A stretch of 7,620 nt of DNA from Methylotenera sp. (GTDB lineage: Bacteria > Pseudomonadota > Gammaproteobacteria > Burkholderiales > Methylophilaceae): positions 1 through 7,620 of the forward strand of contig DAIDAH010000133.1 of NCBI GenBank assembly GCA_027310735.1, read 5' to 3'. Below the pieces are notes generated by a model. It saw nothing but the letters and a program-made list of their open reading frames with translations, had not been told where the DNA came from and made no database searches. Positions 1-6,054 of the stretch are shown here, in pieces (position 1 is the first letter of the stretch; each line of letters opens with the position of its first letter). The position numbers and the translations under genes were made by a program.

Positions 1-489
1 CGTTTCTGCCAGGCTACCTACACATTTTTCTACAATCACAGTGCCGGCCACACCACGGCGGCCAGTAGTGTAAGTGCTGTTAATTACCGCGCAGTCGTCG
101 CTGGTGAGCACTGTTGCGTTTTCGAAAGGTAGCATTTCTGCGGCCATTTCAAAATTCATCACGTCTCCTGCGTAGTTTTTTACAATAAATAAAATGCCTT
201 GGTCAGCGTGTACTGCCTCAGCCGCGGCGAGCATTTGATCTGGTGTTGGTGATGTGAATACGTAACCTGGGCACGCTGCATCTAACATACCATAGCCTAT
301 ATAACCAGCGTGGAGTGGTTCGTGACCTGAGCCGCCACCAGAAATAATGGCGACTTTGTTCGCGGCTTTATTTTTACGTGTAATGAAGTTTGGGTCTAAA
401 TGCAGACTTACTAAGTCAGCATGTGCGGCACTAAAGCCGCTTAAGCTTTCAATTAAAACATCATCAACTTTATTAATAAATTTTTTCAT
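1..489 (-). CDS. dhaK: Dihydroxyacetone kinase subunit DhaK (partial, N-terminal 163 codons)
   Basis: DhaK binds dihydroxyacetone and, with DhaL, phosphorylates it to dihydroxyacetone phosphate in the cytoplasm. The ATG at 487-489 (minus) is preceded by AAGGT at 496-500, six bases away, so the start is well supported. The 163 visible codons match the DhaK N-terminal domain throughout: KKFINKVDDVLIESLSG at the start, GGGSGHEP at residues 51-58, GYIGYGMLDAACPG at 62-75, FTSPTPDQ at 78-85, VKNYAGDVMNFE at 103-114 and TGRRGVAGTV at 142-151. His56 and Asp109 fall at the same numbers as the substrate-contact and catalytic residues known for E. coli DhaK. The histidine that binds the substrate covalently (about residue 218 in E. 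coli) lies beyond the window, as does more than half of the usual 330-356 residues. It lies 39 bases downstream of dhaL and is probably co-transcribed with it. Confidence 0.96.
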   Translation of the reverse strand, partial: MKKFINKVDDVLIESLSGFSAAHADLVSLHLDPNFITRKNKAANKVAIISGGGSGHEPLHAGYIGYGMLDAACPGYVFTSPTPDQMLAAAEAVHADQGILFIVKNYAGDVMNFEMAAEMLPFENATVLTSDDCAVINSTYTTGRRGVAGTVIVEKCVGSLAET

Positions 490-528
490 GTTGTGACCTT
501 AACATTGGATCGCTATCAAATGAGTTAA

Positions 529-1164
529 TTATTTCTTATTTTCCAGAATAAGCTTACAAGTGGCTTCTATCATTAATTGGCAGCTTTTAGCGCCGGGGTC
601 AATATGACCAATCGCGCGTTCACCCAGCCCTGCCGCACGGCCTTTGGTGGCGATTAAGTCTTTAGTTGCTAGCATACCTTGCTCGGCAGTGCGTATGAGT
701 GTGTTGCATATCAATTGCGTATCAGCATTTTGAGAGGTGAGTGTTTTGAATGTATCAGCTATAGGAATCAGCACATCTAGCATGGTTTTTTCGCCTATAT
801 CGGCCTTGCCTCGCTGACGAATGGCTTCAACGCCAGCAGCAAAGGCTGTAGCAATTTTTTCCGTGGTGTCATCGCCATTTTCTTTGAGTGTTTTTGCCAT
901 GCTCATAAAAAAACTTGCCAATAATGGCCCAGAAGCACCGCCAATCGTACTCAGTAGTTTCATACCAATTTTTTGTAGTGCGGCATCAGGGCTTAATGTT
1001 GCAAGTTCGCCTTGCATTTCTACAATCGCGTGCGCTCCACGCGTCATATTGATGTAGTGGTCACCATCGCCAATTGCGCGGTCGAGGGATTCCAGTTCGG
1101 ACTCATGCGCTACGATTGAGGCTTGTATTGACTGTGTGGCAGATAGAATAATCGATGTTTGCAT
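529..1164 (-). CDS. dhaL: Dihydroxyacetone kinase subunit DhaL
   Basis: DhaL is the nucleotide-binding subunit of dihydroxyacetone kinase; it passes a phosphoryl group to the substrate held by DhaK. The 211-residue protein has the usual subunit length. The metal/nucleotide-binding aspartates are in LDRAIGDGDHYINMTRG (Asp28, Asp33, Asp35), followed by GGASGPL at residues 75-81 and the C-terminal GRAAGLGERAIGHIDPGA at 175-192, both family signatures. The start at 1162-1164 gives the same spacing to the aspartate cluster as in known DhaL proteins, although only a weak GAG lies upstream at a rather long distance. dhaL is the first gene of the minus-strand pair and dhaK follows, the reverse of the common dhaK-dhaL order. 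Because DhaM is not visible, it is open whether DhaL carries a bound ADP rephosphorylated by the PTS or uses ATP directly. Confidence 0.95.
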   Translation of the reverse strand: MQTSIILSATQSIQASIVAHESELESLDRAIGDGDHYINMTRGAHAIVEMQGELATLSPDAALQKIGMKLLSTIGGASGPLLASFFMSMAKTLKENGDDTTEKIATAFAAGVEAIRQRGKADIGEKTMLDVLIPIADTFKTLTSQNADTQLICNTLIRTAEQGMLATKDLIATKGRAAGLGERAIGHIDPGAKSCQLMIEATCKLILENKK

Positions 1165-1203
1165 CGCTATATATTAACTCTAATTTTTAATAAATTAATG
1201 CAT

Positions 1204-1241
1204 ATTTTAACTGTACTTTTAGTACATATTTATCGATATGT
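1204..1241 (-). promoter_or_regulatory. AT-rich dyad region upstream of dhaL, possible operator/promoter
   Basis: Two overlapping inverted repeats are visible: TGTAC-TTTTA-GTACA at 1212-1226 and ACATAT-N6-ATATGT at 1224-1241. On the minus strand TAAAAT (1204-1209) could serve as a -10 hexamer for dhaL, which would put the first dyad in the spacer, but the matching -35 (TAAATA, 1227-1232) is poor. A third weak dyad, TAATTT/AAATTA, lies at 1181-1197. The stretch is very AT-rich, so short dyads are expected by chance. The role as an operator is inference only. Confidence 0.3.
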
Positions 1242-1260
1242 TGTATAAATTATTTTAAAG

Positions 1261-1289
1261 TTGACATTGTTAATGAGAATCATTATCAT
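1261..1289 (+). promoter_or_regulatory. Sigma-70 promoter of the hemP-tonB iron operon
   Basis: A perfect -35 hexamer TTGACA at 1261-1266 is followed, after exactly 17 bases, by the -10 hexamer TATCAT at 1284-1289 (five of six consensus bases). Transcription would start near 1296. It faces the iron-uptake genes and is the only strong promoter seen on the plus strand. The Fur box lies between the two hexamers and covers part of the -10, so iron-loaded Fur should block polymerase binding directly. Confidence 0.8.
1269..1287 (+). promoter_or_regulatory. Fur box
   Basis: GTTAATGAGAATCATTATC matches the 19-base Fur consensus GATAATGATAATCATTATC at 17 positions. Its core is a perfect dyad, TAATGA-GAA-TCATTA, at 1271-1285. 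The position inside the promoter spacer and the downstream hemP, tonB, exbBD and siderophore receptor genes fit Fur-Fe(II) repression lifted under iron starvation. Confidence 0.9.
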
Positions 1290-1295
1290 TTGGTT

Positions 1296-1514
1296 ATGGG
1301 TAGAGATGAAGAACATTTTGTTGGTAAATTAAACACCGGCACGCTGATAGGTAATAGTGACGCAACTTTAATGACAGGCACAAGTGACATAGCTAGCAGA
1401 GTGGTGACTAGCGATACTTTGTTTGCAGGTAGGCGTGAGTTGCTGATTACGCATTCTGGTGAAGCGTATCGTTTACGTCTGACAAATCAGGGTAAGTTGA
1501 TTTTGACTAAGTAA
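1296..1514 (+). CDS. hemP: Small hemin-uptake family protein HemP
   Basis: The C-terminal half matches the small HemP/HmuP family: an S-x-x-L-F motif (SDTLFAGRRELLITHSG), then EAYRLRLTNQGKLILTK at the very end, the family's most conserved part. HemP proteins are about 40-70 residues. HmuP of rhizobia and HemP of Burkholderia have been reported to aid expression of iron/haem uptake genes, so a regulatory role is possible; the biochemical function here is unknown. The start is uncertain. The ATG at 1296 gives 72 residues but sits on the predicted transcription start, leaving no leader or ribosome-binding site; a TTG at 1290 would lie upstream of the transcription start and is unlikely. The in-frame ATG at 1371 gives 47 residues, keeps the whole conserved domain and leaves a 75-base leader, but its Shine-Dalgarno is also weak. 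It is first in the operon, 31 bases before tonB. Confidence 0.85.
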   Translation: MGRDEEHFVGKLNTGTLIGNSDATLMTGTSDIASRVVTSDTLFAGRRELLITHSGEAYRLRLTNQGKLILTK

Positions 1515-1545
1515 TGGAATTGCAAAGTTAAGCGTAGAGAGAAAC

Positions 1546-2298
1546 ATGTTACTTAATCCAAATATGAATATCAGTTTAATGGTGAATGCGTTAGCACCCA
1601 TGCGTGCTAGTGGACTAGCTGTTGATAATCAGCAGACTACATCTTATGTAACGCTTGTGCTGGTAGTGGCTGTGCACTTGTTTGGTTTTGCGTGGTTAAT
1701 TAATAATAAAGTGGTGCAGCCTGTTGTTAAAGAATCTATGTCACCCATGATAGTGAGCTTCGTTGCAAGCGTTGCAACACAGATGACTGTGGCGAAAGAA
1801 TCAACAGTGCCGATACTAAAAAAAATTGCAATTAAAAAACAGCCTCAGGTTGTAAGTGCAAAGCTACCAATAGCCGAGTTAGTGCCAGTCGAATCAACAA
1901 AGCAAGAGTCGCTTGATAAAGATAGTACGCAACAAACCTCAATAGAAGCAGCAAAAACATCTGAATTTGTTGAAGAAGTGAAACAGAAAGTTGAAGCTGA
2001 AGCTGAAGCGGTAATTGAACCGCCACGTTTTGGAGCAGCCTATTTGAATAATCCGGCACCTGAATATCCGTCATTATCAAGGCGTTTTGGTGAGCAGGGA
2101 CGTGTACTGTTACGGGTATTAGTTTCGATAAGTGGTAATGCTGAAAATGTACAAATAGAAAGTAGTAGTGGCTTCGTCAGGTTGGATCAGGCTGCAATTC
2201 AAGCTGTAAAAGGTTGGCGTTTTATTCCAGCTAAAAAAAACAGTCAGCCAATTAGCGCTTATGTGCTGGTACCTGTGAAGTTTTCACTTGATGGTTAA
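1546..2298 (+). CDS. tonB: Energy transducer TonB
   Basis: TonB spans the periplasm and passes energy from the ExbB/ExbD proton channel to outer-membrane receptors. The 250-residue protein has a short cytoplasmic N-terminus, one transmembrane helix at about residues 34-52 with a histidine inside it (His44, matching the functionally important His20 of E. coli TonB), a Lys/Glu/Gln-rich periplasmic linker (about 56-165, including an EAEAEA run), and a C-terminal TonB domain from about 168. That domain shows the YP motif at 174-175, the central GRVLLRVLVSISGNAENV and the WRF at 224-226, ending in VLVPVKF. The linker has only about eight prolines and lacks the long Glu-Pro/Lys-Pro runs of classic TonB. 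AGAGAGA lies just before the ATG at 1546; in-frame ATGs at residues 7, 12 and 19 are possible alternatives. It is followed by exbB and exbD, so this is probably a TonB system dedicated to the downstream receptor. Confidence 0.93.
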   Translation: MLLNPNMNISLMVNALAPMRASGLAVDNQQTTSYVTLVLVVAVHLFGFAWLINNKVVQPVVKESMSPMIVSFVASVATQMTVAKESTVPILKKIAIKKQPQVVSAKLPIAELVPVESTKQESLDKDSTQQTSIEAAKTSEFVEEVKQKVEAEAEAVIEPPRFGAAYLNNPAPEYPSLSRRFGEQGRVLLRVLVSISGNAENVQIESSSGFVRLDQAAIQAVKGWRFIPAKKNSQPISAYVLVPVKFSLDG

Positions 2299-2387
2299 AG
2301 TGAGCCTAATAAACGATGGCTGGCTCATAGCTAGGTTAGACGTAGTTAGCAGCAATATTTATTGGTTAAATAAAAGGATGTATTGAA

Positions 2388-3146
2388 ATGCAAGATGGAT
2401 ACGAATTTAACGGTTTAGGTTTTATAGTGGCAGGCGGCTTGGTATCAATCGGTGTGGCAGTGGCCTTACTGATAATGTCAGTGGCAAGTTGGTATTTAAT
2501 TGTGACTAAGAGCCTGCATGCATGGCATATGCGTGCGGCATTTAAACTTTTCACACAGAAATTTTGGAGCTCACCAAGTTTGGTGTTGGCCAAGCAAGAT
2601 CATGCGATTGCTTTAGCCAACTTTGCAAAACAATCAATCGCGGCGGCTGAGCATCACCAGTTACATGTAATGAAAAGTGTTGAGGTTATGGGTAACGATG
2701 TGATTTCAAGAGATGAGTTTGTTGCTCGGGCAATGAATCGCAGTCTTGCAGAAGAAAGCGCAAAATTAGAGAGTGGACTAACTGTGTTGGCTTCGGTAGG
2801 TAGTGTGTCTCCATTTGTGGGTTTATTTGGCACTGTATGGGGCATTTATCATGCACTTGCTGGTATCAGCCAAAGTGGTCAAGCTAGCTTAGATAAGGTT
2901 GCAGGACCAGTTGGCGAGGCTTTGATTATGACTGCGCTTGGTTTGGCGGTGGCGATTCCAGCTGTGTTAGCTTATAACGGATTGGTGCGCAGTAACCGTG
3001 TGTTAGTGAGCCAAATAGAAAGTTTTGGCTTTGAATTGCATACCTTACTCACGACAGGCGCAGTGATTCAGTTTCAAGCGGAACCAGTAAAGGCTCATGC
3101 ACAAGAGGTGAAAAGTAGTCTGCGTGGGATAGAGGTGCCAGCATGA
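2388..3146 (+). CDS. exbB: Biopolymer transporter ExbB (MotA/TolQ/ExbB proton channel family)
   Basis: ExbB forms the pentameric inner-membrane channel that, with ExbD, harvests the proton-motive force for TonB. The 252-residue protein is of usual length. Three hydrophobic helices are visible at about residues 12-40, 130-157 and 175-199, with a large cytoplasmic loop between the first two. Key family motifs are SPFVGLFGTVWGIYHAL (141-157) and GPVGEALIMTALGLAVAIPA (173-192). Thr149, Glu177 and Thr182 correspond to Thr148, Glu176 and Thr181, the pore residues known in E. coli ExbB. No signal peptide is seen. AAGGA at 2374-2378 lies nine bases before the ATG. The gene follows tonB by 89 bases, and its stop overlaps the exbD start by four bases (ATGA), pointing to translational coupling. 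The membership could in principle be TolQ, but the tonB and exbD context argues for ExbB. Confidence 0.94.
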   Translation: MQDGYEFNGLGFIVAGGLVSIGVAVALLIMSVASWYLIVTKSLHAWHMRAAFKLFTQKFWSSPSLVLAKQDHAIALANFAKQSIAAAEHHQLHVMKSVEVMGNDVISRDEFVARAMNRSLAEESAKLESGLTVLASVGSVSPFVGLFGTVWGIYHALAGISQSGQASLDKVAGPVGEALIMTALGLAVAIPAVLAYNGLVRSNRVLVSQIESFGFELHTLLTTGAVIQFQAEPVKAHAQEVKSSLRGIEVPA

Positions 3147-3568
3147 TAGGTTCAGGTCAAGGCGTGGGAGTATCCAGCCACACGGCTCCTATGTCTGAAA
3201 TTAATACCACACCATTGGTTGATGTTATGTTGGTGTTGCTGGTCATTTTTATTATCACTGCGCCATTACTGACGCATGCGGTGAAAATTGATTTACCTCA
3301 GGCAAGTAGCCTGCCTTTACCTGAAAAGCCAGAGGTTGTTTCAATTTCGATTAATGCCTCAGGCAAAATGTATTGGAGAGATGTTCCCTTGGTGCAAGGT
3401 GAGCTTAAAGTAAAGCTGCAGCAAGCTGCCCAACAAAAACCGCAGCCAGAGCTCAATATACGAGCAGATAAGGAAACGCGCTATCAGGTGCTGGCTGAAG
3501 TGATGGCTGATGCGCAGAATGCTGGCATTACTAAATTAGGTTTTGTGAGTGTGCCAGTTTCTAAATAA
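3143..3568 (+). CDS. exbD: Biopolymer transporter ExbD
   Basis: ExbD sits in the ExbB pore and its membrane aspartate carries protons that power TonB. The 141-residue protein is of typical length, with a short cytoplasmic start, one transmembrane helix (about 25-43) and a periplasmic domain. The signature EINTTPLVDVMLVLLVIF includes Asp27, equivalent to the essential Asp25 of E. coli ExbD, followed by the conserved VKIDLPQA at 47-54. The periplasmic part shows the usual NIRADKETRYQVLAEVMADAQNAGITKLGFV at its end. The start overlaps the exbB stop (ATGA at 3143-3146) and AGAGGTG at 3131-3137 serves as ribosome-binding site; a later ATG at residue 17 is less likely because it would remove nearly the whole cytoplasmic segment. 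It is the last gene of the tonB-exbB-exbD block, 134 bases before the receptor gene. Confidence 0.94.
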   Translation: MIGSGQGVGVSSHTAPMSEINTTPLVDVMLVLLVIFIITAPLLTHAVKIDLPQASSLPLPEKPEVVSISINASGKMYWRDVPLVQGELKVKLQQAAQQKPQPELNIRADKETRYQVLAEVMADAQNAGITKLGFVSVPVSK

Positions 3569-3597
3569 CCAGTAACTGAATAGTTGGATCACAGACT

Positions 3598-3626
3598 ATG
3601 ACATAGCAATTCAATCGTAATATTTT
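3598..3626 (+). promoter_or_regulatory. Possible weak internal promoter before the receptor gene
   Basis: ATGACA at 3598-3603 (five of six -35 bases) is followed after 17 bases by TATTTT at 3621-3626 (four of six -10 bases). No Fur box is seen in the 134-base gap, so a transcript from here would not be iron-controlled by a nearby Fur site. The sequence is AT-rich and the match may be chance; read-through from the hemP promoter remains the simpler explanation for receptor expression. Confidence 0.25.
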
Positions 3627-3702
3627 ATTAGCATTACCAGCAAGCCACCGCAAAGTATCGCCTTTAGCCAGCTAAATTTTCAATTTTTAAGGAAAACTTA
3701 AC

Positions 3703-6000
3703 ATGGCTTATCATTCTTCTCGCAAACTAAAACCACTATCAGTGGCTGTCGCTATGATGTTTACAGTCACCCCCATCAGCTTGCTGGCTGCTGAAGACAC
3801 TCTATCAACAGATATTAAGCTGCCAACTGAAACACAGGCAGAAAGTGACAGTATCAGTGACCAGACATTGCCGACCGTTAATGTTAAAAGTAGTAAGCAA
3901 ACGGCTACAGCCGATGGATATCAAGCGACTAAAACGCGGGTCGGTAAAGTGTTGCAGGATCCACATGATATTCCGCAAGCCATCACTACTGTTACGAATA
4001 GCCTGATGCATGACCAGCAAGTAGGCTCGCTACGAGAGGCTCTGCGTAATGTTTCTGGGCTAACCTTTAATGCAGCTGAGGGCGGCCGTTCTGGTGACAA
4101 TATGAACTTACGTGGCTTTTATACCTTTGGTGATATTTACCTTGATGGTATTCGAGATACCGCACAATATAATCGTGAAACATTTAATTTGGAGCAGGTG
4201 GACGTGTTGCGTGGCTCAGCGGCTATGTTGTTCGGTCGCGGGCAGGCTGGTGGTGTCATTAATCAGGTGTCAAAAACAGCAAAGTTGTATGATGAAAATA
4301 CAATGTCAGCCAGCTTGGGTAATGATGGTTATCAACAATTTACAGGTGATTTTAATAAGCAGTTAGCGGAAACAACCGCGATTCGCTTGAATGTGATGGA
4401 TCGTGCTGAAGAAACGTATCGTGTTAATCCGGCCAATGGCGATCACCCAGAATTGAATCGTAAGGGGGTTGCCATTAGCTTTGGCACAGGTATTGGTACA
4501 AATGACGAGTTGTTGTTGAGCCATATATACACTCAAACGCGAGATGTTCCAGATTATGGTATTTCATTCGTGAATAATCGTCCTGTTAATACAGCGTCGA
4601 TTAATGACAACACTTTTTATGGCGGTAGTAAAAACTTTGATGATAGTGACACCAATATATCTAGCATTACTTTTATGCACAAGTTTTCAGGCGATACGCA
4701 ATTGCGTACACAGTTACGCCATGCTGACTATGAGCGTGCTTACTGGACTAAAACGCCAAGTGCTACCTTATTGCCACAGGCTGATTACAGTGTGGGCGGC
4801 AATCCTACACGTTCAACGGATTACACAACAAATACCTTGCAGTCGGACTTGAGTACTAAGCTGACTTTAGCTGGTATGAAGCATCAGGTTTTGATGGGAT
4901 TTGAATATTTAAACGAAGATTCTAGCCGTACGACGTTGCAGCCTTTTGATCCTAGCACTGGGTTGCCTATCTTTGGTACACGGACGCAAGTGAATGCGGC
5001 AATTGCCGCCAATGGCGTGTTTTATGACAAAAATTTATTGTCTACAGATACGCCAACTACATTCAATGCAGATAATTATGCGGTCTACGCACAAGACACC
5101 ATTGAGATTGTGCCTCAATGGGATTTATTGGTAGGGGTACGCCGTGATGAAATGAAGGCTAACTACTCCAGTGCGACTTCGCCGACTTTAAATTATGGTG
5201 AGAATAGTTATAGAGCTGGCTTGTCTTGGCATCAAACACCTGAAAACCACTACTATGTAAGCTGGAGTGACTCATTTAGCCCAACAGCTGATTTGTATCA
5301 GCAGACAGTAGCAGCGCTTCCAGCCGAGCGAAGCAAAACGCTAGAGATTGGTGCTAAATGGTTATTACTTGATGGAGACTTGGCTTTACGTACAGCGCTA
5401 TATCGCACAACGAAAGATTGGGAACGTAATACTGATTTAGAGTCAACGTCTGCGGTGCTTACTAAAAAGCGTCGTACCGATGGTGTGGAGTTCGAGTTGG
5501 CCGGACGTATTGCTGACCATTGGGAAGTGTTTTCAGGCATCGCCTTTATGGATGCGAAAATCCTAGAGGTGGCTGAAAATGTAAATGCGACAACTGGGGC
5601 AATTACTTATGCTGATGCCAGATTTGTAGGGCAGCGCGCACGGAATACACCAGTCGCCACGTTTAATGTTTGGACTACCTATCAATTTGCACGTAATTGG
5701 AAGCTGGGTGGTGGGGTTGAGGCTAAGGGGAATCGTTATGGTTACAATCCATCGCAGACAGCGGCACAAACCTCTACTGCAACTGGCACATTTAACACAG
5801 GGTCATTTAATCCTAATGTGTTGCCTGGTTACGCACGTGTAGATGCGATGCTGACATATGAAGTGAGAAAATGGGCCGTACGTTTGAATGTTAAAAATCT
5901 GTTGAACAAAATCTATTACGACTCATTGTACGATAACGGTGGTTTTTCAGTGCCAGGTAATCACAGAAGCGTCATTATCACTACCGAGTACAAGTTTTAA
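3703..6000 (+). CDS. TonB-dependent siderophore receptor, Fiu/PiuA-like
   Basis: This is an outer-membrane 22-strand barrel receptor that takes up a ferric siderophore using energy from TonB. The 765-residue protein begins with a signal peptide (about 1-30, ending SLLAA before ED). A TonB-box-like LPTVNVKSS lies at 56-64, after a 25-residue acidic spacer and without the extra STN domain of transcription-signalling receptors. The plug domain (about 85-190) has DIPQAITTVT, LREALRNVSGLTF, NMNLRGFY, IYLDGIRDTAQYNRETFNLEQVDVLRG and GGVINQVSK, typical of the siderophore receptor family. The barrel follows, with IGTNDELLLSHIYTQ, YYVSWSDSFSP and LEIGAKWLLLDGDLALRTALYRT, and the chain ends in the aromatic EYKF expected for BAM recognition. 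The DIYLDGIRD and RDTFN-like plug sequences and the adjacent piuC-type gene suggest a Fiu/PiuA catecholate receptor; the substrate itself cannot be read from sequence. AAGGAAA at 3689-3695 is the ribosome-binding site. Confidence 0.93.
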   Translation: MAYHSSRKLKPLSVAVAMMFTVTPISLLAAEDTLSTDIKLPTETQAESDSISDQTLPTVNVKSSKQTATADGYQATKTRVGKVLQDPHDIPQAITTVTNSLMHDQQVGSLREALRNVSGLTFNAAEGGRSGDNMNLRGFYTFGDIYLDGIRDTAQYNRETFNLEQVDVLRGSAAMLFGRGQAGGVINQVSKTAKLYDENTMSASLGNDGYQQFTGDFNKQLAETTAIRLNVMDRAEETYRVNPANGDHPELNRKGVAISFGTGIGTNDELLLSHIYTQTRDVPDYGISFVNNRPVNTASINDNTFYGGSKNFDDSDTNISSITFMHKFSGDTQLRTQLRHADYERAYWTKTPSATLLPQADYSVGGNPTRSTDYTTNTLQSDLSTKLTLAGMKHQVLMGFEYLNEDSSRTTLQPFDPSTGLPIFGTRTQVNAAIAANGVFYDKNLLSTDTPTTFNADNYAVYAQDTIEIVPQWDLLVGVRRDEMKANYSSATSPTLNYGENSYRAGLSWHQTPENHYYVSWSDSFSPTADLYQQTVAALPAERSKTLEIGAKWLLLDGDLALRTALYRTTKDWERNTDLESTSAVLTKKRRTDGVEFELAGRIADHWEVFSGIAFMDAKILEVAENVNATTGAITYADARFVGQRARNTPVATFNVWTTYQFARNWKLGGGVEAKGNRYGYNPSQTAAQTSTATGTFNTGSFNPNVLPGYARVDAMLTYEVRKWAVRLNVKNLLNKIYYDSLYDNGGFSVPGNHRSVIITTEYKF

Positions 6001-6054
6001 CCGTGATGAATTTTGCTCATTTTTATGTTTACTGATTATTGTTAGGATTAAAAA

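Noticed and set aside
1306..1332. Tiny frame MKNILLVN out of frame inside the 5' part of hemP, as a leader peptide
   Set aside because: Eight codons, no ribosome-binding site and no codons suggesting attenuation; most likely chance.
1988..2010. GAAGCT-like tandem repeat in tonB, as a repeat element
   Set aside because: Only three copies of a six-base unit encoding EAEAEA in the linker; ordinary low-complexity coding sequence.
1832..2080. Long antisense open frame across tonB
   Set aside because: The sense frame is clearly TonB; the antisense product is a Leu/Gln-rich low-complexity chain produced by the repetitive sense codons.
2301..2327. Short inverted repeat TGAGCC / GGCTCA between tonB and exbB, as a terminator
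   Set aside because: Only six paired bases with a 15-base loop and no T-run after it; exbB has its own ribosome-binding site and the genes are functionally linked.
5298..5540. Antisense open frame across the receptor gene
   Set aside because: No ribosome-binding site or recognisable domain; the sense strand codes for well-conserved barrel sequence.
5970..5986. CATTATC sequence resembling half a Fur box near the end of the receptor gene
   Set aside because: It codes for the conserved VIITT barrel end and has no matching second half.
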